Shown piece after piece: positions 38,844 through 48,400 of a stretch of DNA of 64,000 bases (position 1 is the stretch's first letter; each line of letters begins with the position of its first letter). Origin of the DNA: Variovorax paradoxus. GTDB taxonomy: Bacteria > Pseudomonadota > Gammaproteobacteria > Burkholderiales > Burkholderiaceae_C. The DNA lies in the NCBI RefSeq assembly GCF_022009635.1, contig NZ_CP091716.1:3239001-3303000 (forward strand). Direction: 5' to 3'. Under the pieces are notes generated by a model, which saw only the letters and a program-made list of their open reading frames with translations, was not told the origin of the DNA and did no database searches. The position numbers and the translations under genes are program-made.

Positions 38844-39806
38844 ATGCGACGCAGAACCCTGACTCTCGCGGCCCTGGCCGCCACGGCGCTGCCCGGCGCG
38901 GCGGCCTGGAGCGCCGATGCGTATCCGAACAAGCCGCTGAAGCTGATCGTCGGCTTTGCCGCGGGCGGCGGCGCCGATTCGCTCACGCGCATCATCGCGG
39001 AGGGGCTGGCCAAGCAGCTCGGCCAGCAGGTGATCGTGGAGAACCGCCCCGGCGCCGACGGCGTGCTCGCGGCGCAGGCCACCTCGTCGGCCAAGCCCGA
39101 CGGCTACACGCTGCTGATGGGCACCAACACCGCGATGGTGGCGGCGCCCACGCTGCGGCCGACGCCGCCCTACGACCCGTTCAAGGCCTTCACGCCGATC
39201 AGCTCGGCCGGGCAGTTCTCGATGTTCCTGGTGGTGCCGTCCGGCCTGCCTGTGAAGAGCGTGAACGAGCTGCTGGCGCTGGTGGCCTCGAAGCCCGGTG
39301 CGCTCAATTCGGCTTCGAGCAACAGCGCCTCGGAACTGGCAATGCTGCAGCTGCTGGGCGAGCGCAAGGTGGTCAACGCGCGCTACAAGGGCGACATGCA
39401 GGCCATGACCGACCTGCTGGGCGGGCAGATCCACATGATGTTCACCACCGGCACGCTGGCGCCGGGCTTCGTGAAGGAAGGGCGCATCCGCGCGCTGGTG
39501 ACGCTGCTGCCCCAGCGCAGCGGCCTGCTGCCCGACGTGCCCACCGGCGGCGAGCTGGGGCTGGGCAAGCTCACCATCACGCCGTGGGCCGGCTTCTTCG
39601 GTCCGCCGGGGTTGCCGCAGGCCATCACCGACCGGCTCTCGCAGGAGTTGCAGAACACGCTCAAGCGGCCCGAGGTGCATGCCCAGCTGGTGCAGCAGGG
39701 CTTCGAGGGCTACGGCATGAGCCCCGCGAAGTTCGCCGAGTTCTTCCGCACGCAGTACGACGCCTTCGGCGCCACGGTGCGGGAGCACAACGTCAAGTTC
39801 GAATAG
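38844..39806 (+). CDS. Bug family tripartite tricarboxylate-type solute receptor
   Basis: 320-residue receptor with signal peptide (residues 1 to about 24), then LKLIVGFAAGGGADSLTRII, VIVENRPGAD and PDGYTLLMGT. It differs from the tandem pair at 29.5-31.5 kb (for example, the segment SSNSASELAMLQLLGE replaces SYASFGTGTSS), so it may bind a different ligand. GGAGGC precedes the ATG at 38844. It follows the porin by 14 bases and ends the locus; its last 14 bases overlap the convergent aldo/keto reductase gene. Confidence 0.92.
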   Translation: MRRRTLTLAALAATALPGAAAWSADAYPNKPLKLIVGFAAGGGADSLTRIIAEGLAKQLGQQVIVENRPGADGVLAAQATSSAKPDGYTLLMGTNTAMVAAPTLRPTPPYDPFKAFTPISSAGQFSMFLVVPSGLPVKSVNELLALVASKPGALNSASSNSASELAMLQLLGERKVVNARYKGDMQAMTDLLGGQIHMMFTTGTLAPGFVKEGRIRALVTLLPQRSGLLPDVPTGGELGLGKLTITPWAGFFGPPGLPQAITDRLSQELQNTLKRPEVHAQLVQQGFEGYGMSPAKFAEFFRTQYDAFGATVREHNVKFE

Positions 39807-40773
39807 CGTCGGCCTCGCGCCGCCAGAAGGCCGCGTCGGGGAAGCTGCCGGTGCCGGCCGCCGCGTTGTCGGCCATGTGCTCGGCGCGGCTGGTGCCGGG
39901 GATCACGCATGTCACCGCGGGGTGGCTCAGCACGAACTTCAGCAGCACCTGCGCCCAGCTGGTGCAGCCGATCTCGCCGGCCCACGGCGGCAGCGGCTTG
40001 TCGCGCAGTCGACGCAGCAGTCCGCCGCCGCCGAAGGGCAGGTTGACGATCACCGCCACGCCGCGCTCGGCCGCCAGCGGCAGCAGGCGCTGCTCCGCCT
40101 CGCGCGCGTCGAGCGAATAGTTGATCTGCAGGAAGTCGAGCTTCTCGGCCTTCAGCACGGCCTCGACCTCGCCATAGGCCGAGGCGGTGTAGTGCGTGAT
40201 GCCGATGTAGCGCACGCGGTCCTTGTCTTTCCAGCCGCGCAGCGTGGCCAGATGGGTGCGCCAGTCGACGAGGTTGTGCACCTGCATCAGGTCCATGCGG
40301 CGGGTGCGCAGCCGCGCGAACGACTGCTCCATCTGCGCGATGCCGGCCTCGCGGCCGGAAGTCCAGACCTTGGTGGCGAGGAAGGCCTTGTCGTGCCGGC
40401 CAGAGGCGGCCAGCAGTTCGCCGGTGGTTTCCTCGGAGCGGCCATACATCGGCGAGCTGTCGATCACCGTGCCACCGGCCGCGAACAGCGCGTCGAGCAC
40501 GCCGGGCAGGCGCTTGTATTCCGCCGTGCCCGGCCGCTGGTCGAAGCCGATCCAGGTGCCGCAGCCGATCACGGGCAGGGCTTCTCGGGTGGAGGGAATG
40601 GGACGGGTGTTCATGGCGGGCATGGGCGGTCGTTGCGCGAAGGCGGGGAGCGCGGCGCCGGCGCACAGCGCTGCGCCCAGGCGCAGCAGCTCGGCGCGGG
40701 TGAGGTGGAAATCCTTCGAGGGCAAGGGCGGCATCTGCGGCCAGTATCCGGCCGAAGGCGTCGCGCGCAACAT
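39793..40773 (-). CDS. Aldo/keto reductase family protein with N-terminal signal-like segment
   Basis: 326-residue AKR-fold protein. Catalytic-type residues can be traced: DSSPMYGRSEE (Asp, Tyr), ATKVWTSGRE (Lys) and LMQVHNLVDW (His). An N-terminal stretch with LLRLGAALCAGAALPAFAQ resembles an export signal, so it may be periplasmic, which is unusual for an NADPH enzyme. The start could be 40773 or 40734; neither has a good ribosome site. It is convergent with the Bug gene (14-base overlap) and divergent from the LysR gene. Confidence 0.82.
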   Translation of the reverse strand: MLRATPSAGYWPQMPPLPSKDFHLTRAELLRLGAALCAGAALPAFAQRPPMPAMNTRPIPSTREALPVIGCGTWIGFDQRPGTAEYKRLPGVLDALFAAGGTVIDSSPMYGRSEETTGELLAASGRHDKAFLATKVWTSGREAGIAQMEQSFARLRTRRMDLMQVHNLVDWRTHLATLRGWKDKDRVRYIGITHYTASAYGEVEAVLKAEKLDFLQINYSLDAREAEQRLLPLAAERGVAVIVNLPFGGGGLLRRLRDKPLPPWAGEIGCTSWAQVLLKFVLSHPAVTCVIPGTSRAEHMADNAAAGTGSFPDAAFWRREADAIRT

Positions 40774-40818
40774 TCCGGCCTGTGCTCCAATCCGGCTTTT
40801 CGCCGCCTCACATTCATC

Positions 40819-41739
40819 ATGGGAATGCCACTCTCGCTGCTTCGCATGCCTTCACTGGACCTGGTGCGGGGCTTCGTGGCGGTGGGCCGGCGCATGAGCA
40901 TCTCGCTCGCGGCGCAAGACCTGTGCCTCACGCAGTCGGCGGTGAGCAAGCAGGTCCATGCGCTGGAAACGCTGCTCGGCGTGAAGCTGCTGGTGCGCGG
41001 CCACCGCTCGATCGCCTTCACGGCCGAGGGCGAGCGGCTCTTTCGCAGCGCCGACGGCGCGGTGCAGCAACTGCAGGACGTGATGGGCGGCATCCGCCAG
41101 TCGGGCGAGCAGCGCCCCGTGACGCTGAGCGCGAGCATCGGCATGACGGGGCTGTGGCTGCTGCCGCGGCTGGGCAGGGTGCAGAAGCTGCATCCGGGCG
41201 TCGACGTGCGCGTGTCTTCCAACAACCGGCTGGCGGACATGCGCAACGACGGCATCGACCTGGCCATTCGCTACACCACGCCCGCGCTTGCGCCGGCCGG
41301 CGCTGTGCGGCTCTTCGGGGAAACCGTGGCGCCGGTGGCGCACCCGTCGCTCGGGCTGGCGTCGCTGGCGTCGGCGCGGGCGCTGTCGGGGCTTTGCCTG
41401 CTGGCCTTCGACGATCCGCAGCACCCGTGGCTGCAGTGGAACGACTGGCTCGCGGCGGTGGGCTGGGCCGATGCCCGACCACAGGCCATGCTGCACTTCA
41501 ACCAGTACGACCAGCTCATCCAGGCCGCTCTGGCCGGCCAGGGCGTGGCGCTGGGGCGGCTGGAGCTGATCCAGCCGCTGCTCGACGACGGGCGGCTGGC
41601 GCGCGTGGAAGCACCCGCGCCGGCGCAGCCCTCGGGCCATGCCTACTGGCTGATCCATGCCGACGAGGCGCCGCGCGAAGACGTGCGCCACGTGGCCGCC
41701 TGGCTGATGGACGAGGCGCGGCAGTCCTCAGGGCACTGA
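40819..41739 (+). CDS. LysR family transcriptional regulator (GcvA-like)
   Basis: 306-residue LTTR with HTH near residues 20-70 (MSISLAAQDLCLTQSAVSKQ, then LETLLGVKLLVRGHRSIAFT) and an effector domain carrying SNNRLADMRNDGIDLAIRYT, as in the GcvA/TrpI group. It is divergent from the aldo/keto reductase gene with only 45 bases between starts, suggesting control of that gene. Its last 12 bases overlap the convergent isomerase gene. Confidence 0.88.
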   Translation: MGMPLSLLRMPSLDLVRGFVAVGRRMSISLAAQDLCLTQSAVSKQVHALETLLGVKLLVRGHRSIAFTAEGERLFRSADGAVQQLQDVMGGIRQSGEQRPVTLSASIGMTGLWLLPRLGRVQKLHPGVDVRVSSNNRLADMRNDGIDLAIRYTTPALAPAGAVRLFGETVAPVAHPSLGLASLASARALSGLCLLAFDDPQHPWLQWNDWLAAVGWADARPQAMLHFNQYDQLIQAALAGQGVALGRLELIQPLLDDGRLARVEAPAPAQPSGHAYWLIHADEAPREDVRHVAAWLMDEARQSSGH

Positions 41740-42333
41740 GGGCATCGCCTTGCAATGCGCGATCGCCTCGTCGAGCCGGTCGTTGCCCCAGAACATCTCG
41801 TTGCCGGCAAAGAAGGTCGGCGCGCCGAAGATGCCTTTCTCGGCGGCCGTCTCGGTCTGCCTGCGCAGCCGCAGCTTGTTGGCGTCGGACAGCGCTTCTT
41901 CGAGGATGCGGTGCGCCGGCAGGCCGAGCGCGGCGAGCAGGTCGCGCATGGCCTCGGGCGAATCGATGTCGCGGTCTTCGGCGAAGTTCATCGTCATCGT
42001 GCGGCGGCAGAATTCGCCCATCCACGGCTGCGTGGCGCCCGCCAGCGCGATGCGCAGCGGCAGCACGGCCGGGCGCGGAAAGCGCGTCGGTTGTTGCCAC
42101 GGCAGGCCGTATTTGCGGCACTGGCGGGCCATGTCTTTCCACGTGTAGTCGCCTTTTTCCTTCTGCAGCACGAAGGGCGATGTCTCCCAGCCGAAGGAGC
42201 GGAAGATCGGCCCCAGCAGGAAGGGCTGCCAGCGGATGCCGATGCCGTGCGCGGCCGCCTCCTGCTCCACGCGCATCACGCTGAGGTAGCTGTAGTTGCT
42301 GCCGAAGTCGAACCAGACGTCGAGCGCGTTCAT
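41728..42333 (-). CDS. DsbA-fold 2-hydroxychromene-2-carboxylate isomerase/kappa GST-like protein
   Basis: 201-residue thioredoxin-fold protein of the HCCA isomerase group. The N-terminal WFDFGSNYSYLSV has the serine at the position normally used for glutathione activation, and FGAPTFFAGNEMFWGNDRLD near the C-terminus is the family signature. Such proteins use glutathione in aromatic degradation or detoxification. The start overlaps the stop of the upstream CmcJ-like gene (ATGA at 42330), so the two are co-translated. Confidence 0.88.
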   Translation of the reverse strand: MNALDVWFDFGSNYSYLSVMRVEQEAAAHGIGIRWQPFLLGPIFRSFGWETSPFVLQKEKGDYTWKDMARQCRKYGLPWQQPTRFPRPAVLPLRIALAGATQPWMGEFCRRTMTMNFAEDRDIDSPEAMRDLLAALGLPAHRILEEALSDANKLRLRRQTETAAEKGIFGAPTFFAGNEMFWGNDRLDEAIAHCKAMPSVP

Positions 42334-43169
42334 TCGAACACCACCAGGCAGCGGGCCTCGATGCTTTCGCGCAGCGGCGCGTCGGCGGGGGCTTCGGGAT
42401 GGTCGAAGGCGGCGTGCGGCGTGTAGCGCGAGACGCCGCTGAGCTGCGAGTCGTATTGCTTGAACACCAGCGCCTCGTGCCGGTCCATCGCCGAGAAGTA
42501 CGACCAGCGGTGCGAGGGCGAATGCGTTGCCAGGTAGATCTCGCCGGTGCGGCGCGGATAGCGCACTTCGGCGCCGACCAGGTCCCGGGCCATCACCGAA
42601 CGGGCATCGCACACGGCCAGCGGCGTGTCGAGCACCGGCCCCCTGATCGAGCGCCAGATGTTGACGATGCAATAGCGCCGCACGGCCGCGGCCTCTTCGG
42701 GGTCGGGCAGCACCAGGGCCAACCGGCGGCGGCCGGACTCCTCGGTGTAGTCGTTGTGGATGCGGCCGTTGGCGGCGGCGCGTCCGTCGGCCGCGCGGCG
42801 GCCGAAGCTCAAGGCGGCGCGGTCGGCTTCGCGCCTGCGCACCAGGTGGTCGAAGACATGGGCGCGCGTGCCGCCGGTGACGGCCAGCGCCAGCTCGGCC
42901 GCTTCGCGGTGGTAGACGGCCGTGACCTCCGCGTCGTCGAGGAAGTCGCGCACGGCCGTGGGCGCGTCGCGCAGCACGAAACCCTCGCGCTCGATGTCGG
43001 GTGGCGTGGCGGCCGCGCGTGCATCGGCGATGGGCATGGGGCGCAGCTCGTAGTTGCCGCTTTCCCAGGGCGTGTCGGGCGGCGGCTGGAAGGCGTAGCT
43101 GACGGGGCGCAGGGCGGACGGCTGGAGGTAGTTCAGGCCGGCGGTGACGGTGGTGTTCGGGGTGGTCAT
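42330..43169 (-). CDS. CmcJ/NvfI family (AsaB-like) putative hydroxylase/desaturase
   Basis: 279-residue protein resembling the CmcJ/NvfI group, known mainly from fungal and actinobacterial secondary metabolism. It shows a possible Fe-binding HxD in GRIHNDYTEESGRR, then IVNIWRSIRGPVLDTPLAVCDARSV-like core positions (about residues 165-190) and ATHSPSHRWSYFSAM with RHEALVFKQYDS. The ATG at 43169 begins the conserved N-terminus. It pairs with the isomerase by ATGA overlap. The reaction is unknown. Confidence 0.75.
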   Translation of the reverse strand: MTTPNTTVTAGLNYLQPSALRPVSYAFQPPPDTPWESGNYELRPMPIADARAAATPPDIEREGFVLRDAPTAVRDFLDDAEVTAVYHREAAELALAVTGGTRAHVFDHLVRRREADRAALSFGRRAADGRAAANGRIHNDYTEESGRRRLALVLPDPEEAAAVRRYCIVNIWRSIRGPVLDTPLAVCDARSVMARDLVGAEVRYPRRTGEIYLATHSPSHRWSYFSAMDRHEALVFKQYDSQLSGVSRYTPHAAFDHPEAPADAPLRESIEARCLVVFE

Positions 43170-43292
43170 TCGATGGCTCCTTGGTACGACTCCATTGGAG
43201 CCAGGCGGCGGGCGCCGCTCAAACGACTTCTGGGCGCCTTCGCATGAGCAACAGGAATATGAAATTCCCGGTGACGAAGAAAAACAGCTTTT

Positions 43293-43328
43293 TTGTCGCG
43301 GCCTGCCTAATACTGTATAAAAATACAG
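43293..43328 (+). promoter_or_regulatory. SOS promoter with LexA box upstream of imuA
   Basis: CTGTATAAAAATACAG at 43313-43328 is a near-consensus LexA box (CTG-N10-CAG). A candidate -35 TTGTCG (43293-43298) and -10 TATAAA (43316-43321) with 17-base spacing place the box over the -10 element. The imuA start follows 15 bases after the box, giving a very short leader. LexA repression of the mutasome operon is established for this family. Confidence 0.88.
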
Positions 43329-43343
43329 TTAACAGTCTTCACC

Positions 43344-44150
43344 ATGGGCCTTCCTTTCCTCGACTCCTTTTCCGCTGCCGCGGGCCGTGGCGTCTGGCAT
43401 GCCGACGAACTCGGCCTGGCCGACGCGCAGGTCGTCGCCACCGGCCACGACGCGCTCGACGCGGAGTTGCCGGGCGGCGGGTGGCCGGTCGGCGCGATGA
43501 CGGAGCTGCTGCAGGCCGCGCCCGAAGCCCATGTCTGGCGGCTGCTGCTGCCCGCGCTGGCACAGGCGGTGCAGGCGCGCGGCGGGCCGGTGGTGCTGGT
43601 CGGCCCGCCTTACGAGCCCTGCGGGCCGTCGCTCGCGGCGCAGGGGTTGCCGGTGGAAGCGCTGATGTGGGTGCGCAGCGAGGCGCCGGCCGCACGGTTG
43701 TGGGCCTGCGAGCAGGCGCTGCGCTGCGCCGACGTGGCGGCCGTGGTCGCGTGGCTGCCGCAGGCGCGGGTGGCCGAACTTCGGCGGCTGCAACTGGCCG
43801 CCGCGCAGCACGAGCTGCTGCTTTTCGTGTGCCGGCCCGGGTCGGTCGCGTTGTCGGCATCGCCCGCGCGGCTGCGCATTCGCGCCGAGCGCTGCGAGGC
43901 CGATGCTTCGCGGATCGCGCTGCACATCCTCAAGCGTCGCGGGCCGCCGCTGGCCGCGCCGGTCATGCTGCCCGCGCGCAATGAGCGCATGGCCGCGCTG
44001 CTGGCCGCCGCCCGGCTGCGCCGCAAGCTGCGGGCGCAGCAGCAAGGGACCGTGGAGGCGGGCGATACGGCCGCGTCCGCCAAGGTGGTGCGCATCGACG
44101 CGTGGAAAGGAGGCCCCAGTGCACTGGATCGCCTTGCGGTGGCTACTTGA
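43344..44150 (+). CDS. imuA: ImuA, SOS mutagenesis accessory protein
   Basis: 268-residue RecA-like, Walker-less protein of the ImuA family that works with ImuB and DnaE2 in translesion synthesis. Family features are GHDALDAELPGGGWPVGAMT (about residues 34-53), VVLVGPPYEPCGPSL and the late HILKRRGPPL. The gene begins just after a LexA box. ImuB starts inside its last 32 bases in another frame, so expression is coupled. Assignment is strengthened by the imuA-imuB-dnaE2 order. Confidence 0.93.
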   Translation: MGLPFLDSFSAAAGRGVWHADELGLADAQVVATGHDALDAELPGGGWPVGAMTELLQAAPEAHVWRLLLPALAQAVQARGGPVVLVGPPYEPCGPSLAAQGLPVEALMWVRSEAPAARLWACEQALRCADVAAVVAWLPQARVAELRRLQLAAAQHELLLFVCRPGSVALSASPARLRIRAERCEADASRIALHILKRRGPPLAAPVMLPARNERMAALLAAARLRRKLRAQQQGTVEAGDTAASAKVVRIDAWKGGPSALDRLAVAT

Positions 44151-45474
44151 CGACGCCGCCACGCCCGGCGACGCCCTGAGCCTGCCCACGCCCGAGGCCC
44201 TGGGCTGGTGGGCGCTGCGCTACACGCCCCACGTCGCCTGGCAGGACGAAGCGCTGATGCTCGAGGTCTCGGCCTGCGAGCGCCTCTGGGGCGGCCGGCT
44301 TTCGCTGATGCGCCTGCTGCTGGCCGACAACCCCGTGCCCGACGCGCGCATGCTGGGCACGCAGGGCGCCACCAGCCTGATCGCGCTGGCGCGGCTGCGG
44401 CTTTTCGCGCGCGAGGAGAAGCGGCCGAAAGACATGCCCGCCGGCCTGCCCCTGGACACCCTGAGCGCTGCGCGCGCCCACCTCGACCTGCTCGCGCGGC
44501 TCGGCTGCCGCACCTGGGGCGACGTGGCGGCGCTGCCGCGCGGCGGCCTCACGCGGCGCTTCGGCGCCCAGTTGCGCGATGCGCTCGATGCCGCCTGGGG
44601 CCTGTGCCCCGAAAGCCATGCCTGGCTCACGCTGCCCGACGTGTTCGAGCAGAAGCTCGAACTGCCCGCGCTGGCCGAAACCGCGCCCGAACTCATGTGG
44701 TCGGCCAACCGGCTGCTGGCGTCGCTGCAGCTCTGGCTGCGCGCCCGACAGCGCGGCGCGCGCGCGCTCGAGCTGCAATGGACGCTCGACCTCAAGCGCT
44801 TCAACGGCGTGAACCTGCCGCCCTGTCAGCAGGTCACCGTGCGCACGGCCGAGCCCACGCAGGACATGGCGCACCTGCGCCGGCTGATGTCCGAAAAACT
44901 CGCGCTCACCACGCTCTCGGCGCCCGCGAGCTGGCTGCGGCTGCGCACGCTGGAGACCGACCCATGGGCCGGCGCCAGCACCAGCTTCCTGCCCGAGGAC
45001 AACCGCAAGGGCGACAAGCTGCACGAGATGGTCGAGCGGCTCAGCGTGCGGCTCGGTCCGTCGCAGGTGCTGGTGCCCTCGGCGCAGGCCGACCACCGGC
45101 CGGAGCGCAAGCAGGCGTGGCGGCCCGCGCTGCACAAGGACAAGACCCCGCCCGACAAGGCGCGCAGGCAGGCGCAGGCCAATGCGTCGCAGCCCGATGC
45201 CATCTACCCGCCGTGGCTGCTGCCCGAGCCGCTGCGGCTCGAGATGGACGGCGAGCGCCCCTGCTATCGCGGCACGCTGAACAGGCTGGTCGGGCCGCAG
45301 CGCGTCGAGACGGGTTGGTGGGGCGACAAGGAAGAAGGCGGCCAGCCCGCGATGCGCGACTACTACGTCGCGGAAAGCCCCGAGGCCGGTCTCGTGTGGA
45401 TATTCCGCGAGCGGCCCGCGGCGCTCTTTTCTTCGGGCGAGGTGCGCTGGTATCTGCAGGGGTTCTATGCCTGA
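44119..45474 (+). CDS. imuB: ImuB, catalytically inactive Y-family polymerase-like mutasome protein
   Basis: 451-residue Y-family polymerase homologue that bridges DnaE2 to the beta clamp. Regions seen include LMLEVSACERLWGG (palm-like, lacking the catalytic Asp-Glu pair), the helix-hairpin-helix segment LARLGCRTWGDVAALPRGG and the little-finger-like region with GASTSFLPEDN. The start is GTG at 44119 with AAAGGAGG six bases upstream, which decides it against longer readings. It overlaps imuA by 32 bases and dnaE2 by eight. Confidence 0.92.
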   Translation: MHWIALRWLLDDAATPGDALSLPTPEALGWWALRYTPHVAWQDEALMLEVSACERLWGGRLSLMRLLLADNPVPDARMLGTQGATSLIALARLRLFAREEKRPKDMPAGLPLDTLSAARAHLDLLARLGCRTWGDVAALPRGGLTRRFGAQLRDALDAAWGLCPESHAWLTLPDVFEQKLELPALAETAPELMWSANRLLASLQLWLRARQRGARALELQWTLDLKRFNGVNLPPCQQVTVRTAEPTQDMAHLRRLMSEKLALTTLSAPASWLRLRTLETDPWAGASTSFLPEDNRKGDKLHEMVERLSVRLGPSQVLVPSAQADHRPERKQAWRPALHKDKTPPDKARRQAQANASQPDAIYPPWLLPEPLRLEMDGERPCYRGTLNRLVGPQRVETGWWGDKEEGGQPAMRDYYVAESPEAGLVWIFRERPAALFSSGEVRWYLQGFYA

Positions 45475-48400
45475 GCTGAGCGGCAAGCAGGAAAGCAGGC
45501 GCCAGCCTGCCAAGGTGCATGCGCTGCCGGTGCCGCTGCGCCGGCCGCCTGCGCTCACGCTGCCCGACTATGCGGAGCTGCATTGCCTGACCAACTTCAG
45601 CTTCCAGCGTGGTGCATCGACGCCCGAGGAGATGGTGGAGCGGGCCTATCAGCTCGGCTACAAGGCACTGGCCATCACCGACGAATGCTCGGTGGCGGGC
45701 ATCGTGCGGGCGCATGTGTGCCTGCGCGGCATGGAACACAAGCTCGACGAATACGAACGCGAGCATCCCGACGAGCCGAAGATCCCGCGCAACCCCACTT
45801 TCCGCCTGCTGTTCGGCAGCGAGTTCCAGTTCGAGCGCTTCAGGCTCGTGGTGATTGCCAACGACACCGAAGGCTGGGGCAACCTGTGCGAGTTCATCAC
45901 CGCCGCGCGCAACACCGAACTGCCCAAGGGCGAATACCGCGTGGGCTGGGAAGAGAGCGACGTGGCATCGCTGCAGCACTGCCAGATCCTGTTCGTGCCG
46001 AACCGCAACCCAGGCGGGGCAATGGACAAGGCCACGCTGCATGAAGACCTGTTGGCCGCCAGGGCGCTGTACGGCGAGAACCTCTGGCTGGCGGTGGAGC
46101 TTTTCAACGAACTCGACGACGACCTCTGGCTGGTCACGCTGATGGAGGTGGGCGAGCAAGCCGGCGTGCCGCTGGTGGCGGCCGGCGACGTGCATATGCA
46201 TGCGCGCTCGTGCAAGCCGTTGCACGACGTGTTGACTGCGGTGCGCGAGGGCAAGACGGTGGCTGAGTGCGGCTTCGCGCTGCAGTCGAATGCGCAGCGG
46301 CACCTGCGGCCGCGCATGCGACTGGCGGAGATTCATCTGCGGCGGATGCTGGAGAACACGCTGGCGGTGGCGGGGCGATGCAACTTCGATCCGGAGGTGA
46401 TCCGGGAGAACTACAAGTACCCGCTGGAAACCCTGGGCAGCGATGAGACGCCTGCGCAGACGCTGGTGCGCAAGACGTGGGAGGGGGCGCGAGGTCGCTA
46501 TCCCGAAGGCATTCCCGACAAGGTGCGTGCACAGGTCCAGAAAGAACTGGACATCATCATCGATCTGAAATACGAGATGTTCTTCCTCACCGTGGAGAAC
46601 ATCGTCAGCTTCGCCAGGTCGCAGAAGATCCTTTGCCAGGGACGCGGCTCATCGGCCAACTCCGCTGTCTGCTTTTGCCTCGGCATCACGGCGATCGATC
46701 CGACGAAAGGGCATCTGCTGTTCGAGCGCTTCCTGAGCCGGGAGCGCCATGAACCGCCCGACATCGACGTCGACTTCGAGCACCAGCGGCGTGAAGAAGT
46801 CATCCAGTACATCTACGCGAAATACGGACGGCATCGCGCCGCCATTGCCGCCGTCGTCATCTGCTACCGCTCGCGCAGCGCATTGCGCGACGTGGGCAAG
46901 GCCATCGGCATCGACGAGCGGCTGATCGACGAATTCGCGAAAGACCACTACTGGTTCGACGACACCGTGCTCGGCGAGCAACTGCGGCAGGCGCAGGCGC
47001 GCGTCGGCGTGGTGGAGGACGAGCTCAAGCTCGTGCACTGGATCGAAATGACGCAGAAGCTCAAGGGCTTCCCGCGCCACCTGAGCCAGCACGTGGGCGG
47101 CTTCGTGCTCACGCACACCAGGCTCACGCGGCTGGTGCCGGTGGAGAAGGCGTCGATGAAAGACCGCTCCGTCATCCAGTGGGAGAAGGACGACCTCGAG
47201 GCCATGGGCATGCTCAAGGTCGACGTGCTCGCGCTCGGCATGCTCAGCGCCATTCGCCGGGGGCTCGAGCACATGAACCGCTGGCGCGGCTCGACGATCG
47301 AGATGCACCAGATTCCCAACGACGACCAGAAGGTGTTCGACATGATCTGCGACGCCGACACCATCGGCGTGTTCCAGATCGAGAGCCGGGCGCAGATGTC
47401 GATGCTGCCGCGGCTGAAGCCACGCACCTATGAAGACCTGGTGATAGAGGTTGCCATCGTGCGGCCGGGGCCCATACAGGGGGGCATGGTGCATCCATAT
47501 CTCAAGCAGCGGGAGCGGGTGCGCAAGGGCTTGCCGATCCACTACGAGAAAGAGGAACTGCGCGAGGCGCTGGAGCGCACGCTGGGCATCCCGATCTTCC
47601 AGGAACAGGTGATGCAGATCGCCATGATCGCGGCCAAGTTCACGGCCGACGAGGCCGACCAACTGCGCCGCGCCATGGCCGCTTGGAAGCGCAAGGGCGG
47701 CCTCGGCAAGTTCCACGACAAGCTCGTGAACGGCATGACTCTCAACGGCTACAAGGCCAGCTTCGCCGAAGCCATCTTCAAGCAGGTCATGGGCTTCGGC
47801 GACTACGGCTTCCCCGAAAGCCACGCCGCCAGCTTCGCGCTGCTGGTCACGGTGAGCAGCTGGCTCAAGAACTACGAGCCCGCCTGCTTCCTCGCCGCAC
47901 TGCTCGATTCCCAGCCGATGGGCTTCTACAGCCCGTCGCAACTCGTGCAGGACGCGCGCCGCCATGGTGTCGAGGTGCGTCCTGTCGATGTGACGAGAAG
48001 CGACTTCGACACCACGCTCGAAGCGCGGGAGCCCGATGCGCCGCGTCCTTCCGGCATCGACGAACGCTATGCCGACCGCCTCGGCAACGAGAACCAGCCT
48101 GCCGTGCGCCTGGGCCTGAACCGCATTGCCGGCTTCAGCGCGGGCGGCGTCGAGCGCCTGCTGAAGGCCCGCGCCGCGGCACCCTTCACGAGCACCGAAG
48201 ACCTCGCCCTGCGCGCCGAACTCGAAGGCAAGGACATGGCCGCGCTGGCCGCGGCCGATGCGCTGATGTCCCTTTCCGGCCACCGCCGCCAGCAGGTGTG
48301 GGACGCCACGGCGCAACGCCGGGCGCCGGCCCTGCTGAGGGGCGTGCCCATCAACGAACAGGCGCTGCTGCTGCCGGCCGCCTCCGAAGGCGAGGAGATC

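Noticed and set aside
39877..40818. In-frame N-terminal extension of the LysR gene at 40819
   Set aside because: It is antisense to the aldo/keto reductase gene, and the HTH begins normally at the ATG at 40819.
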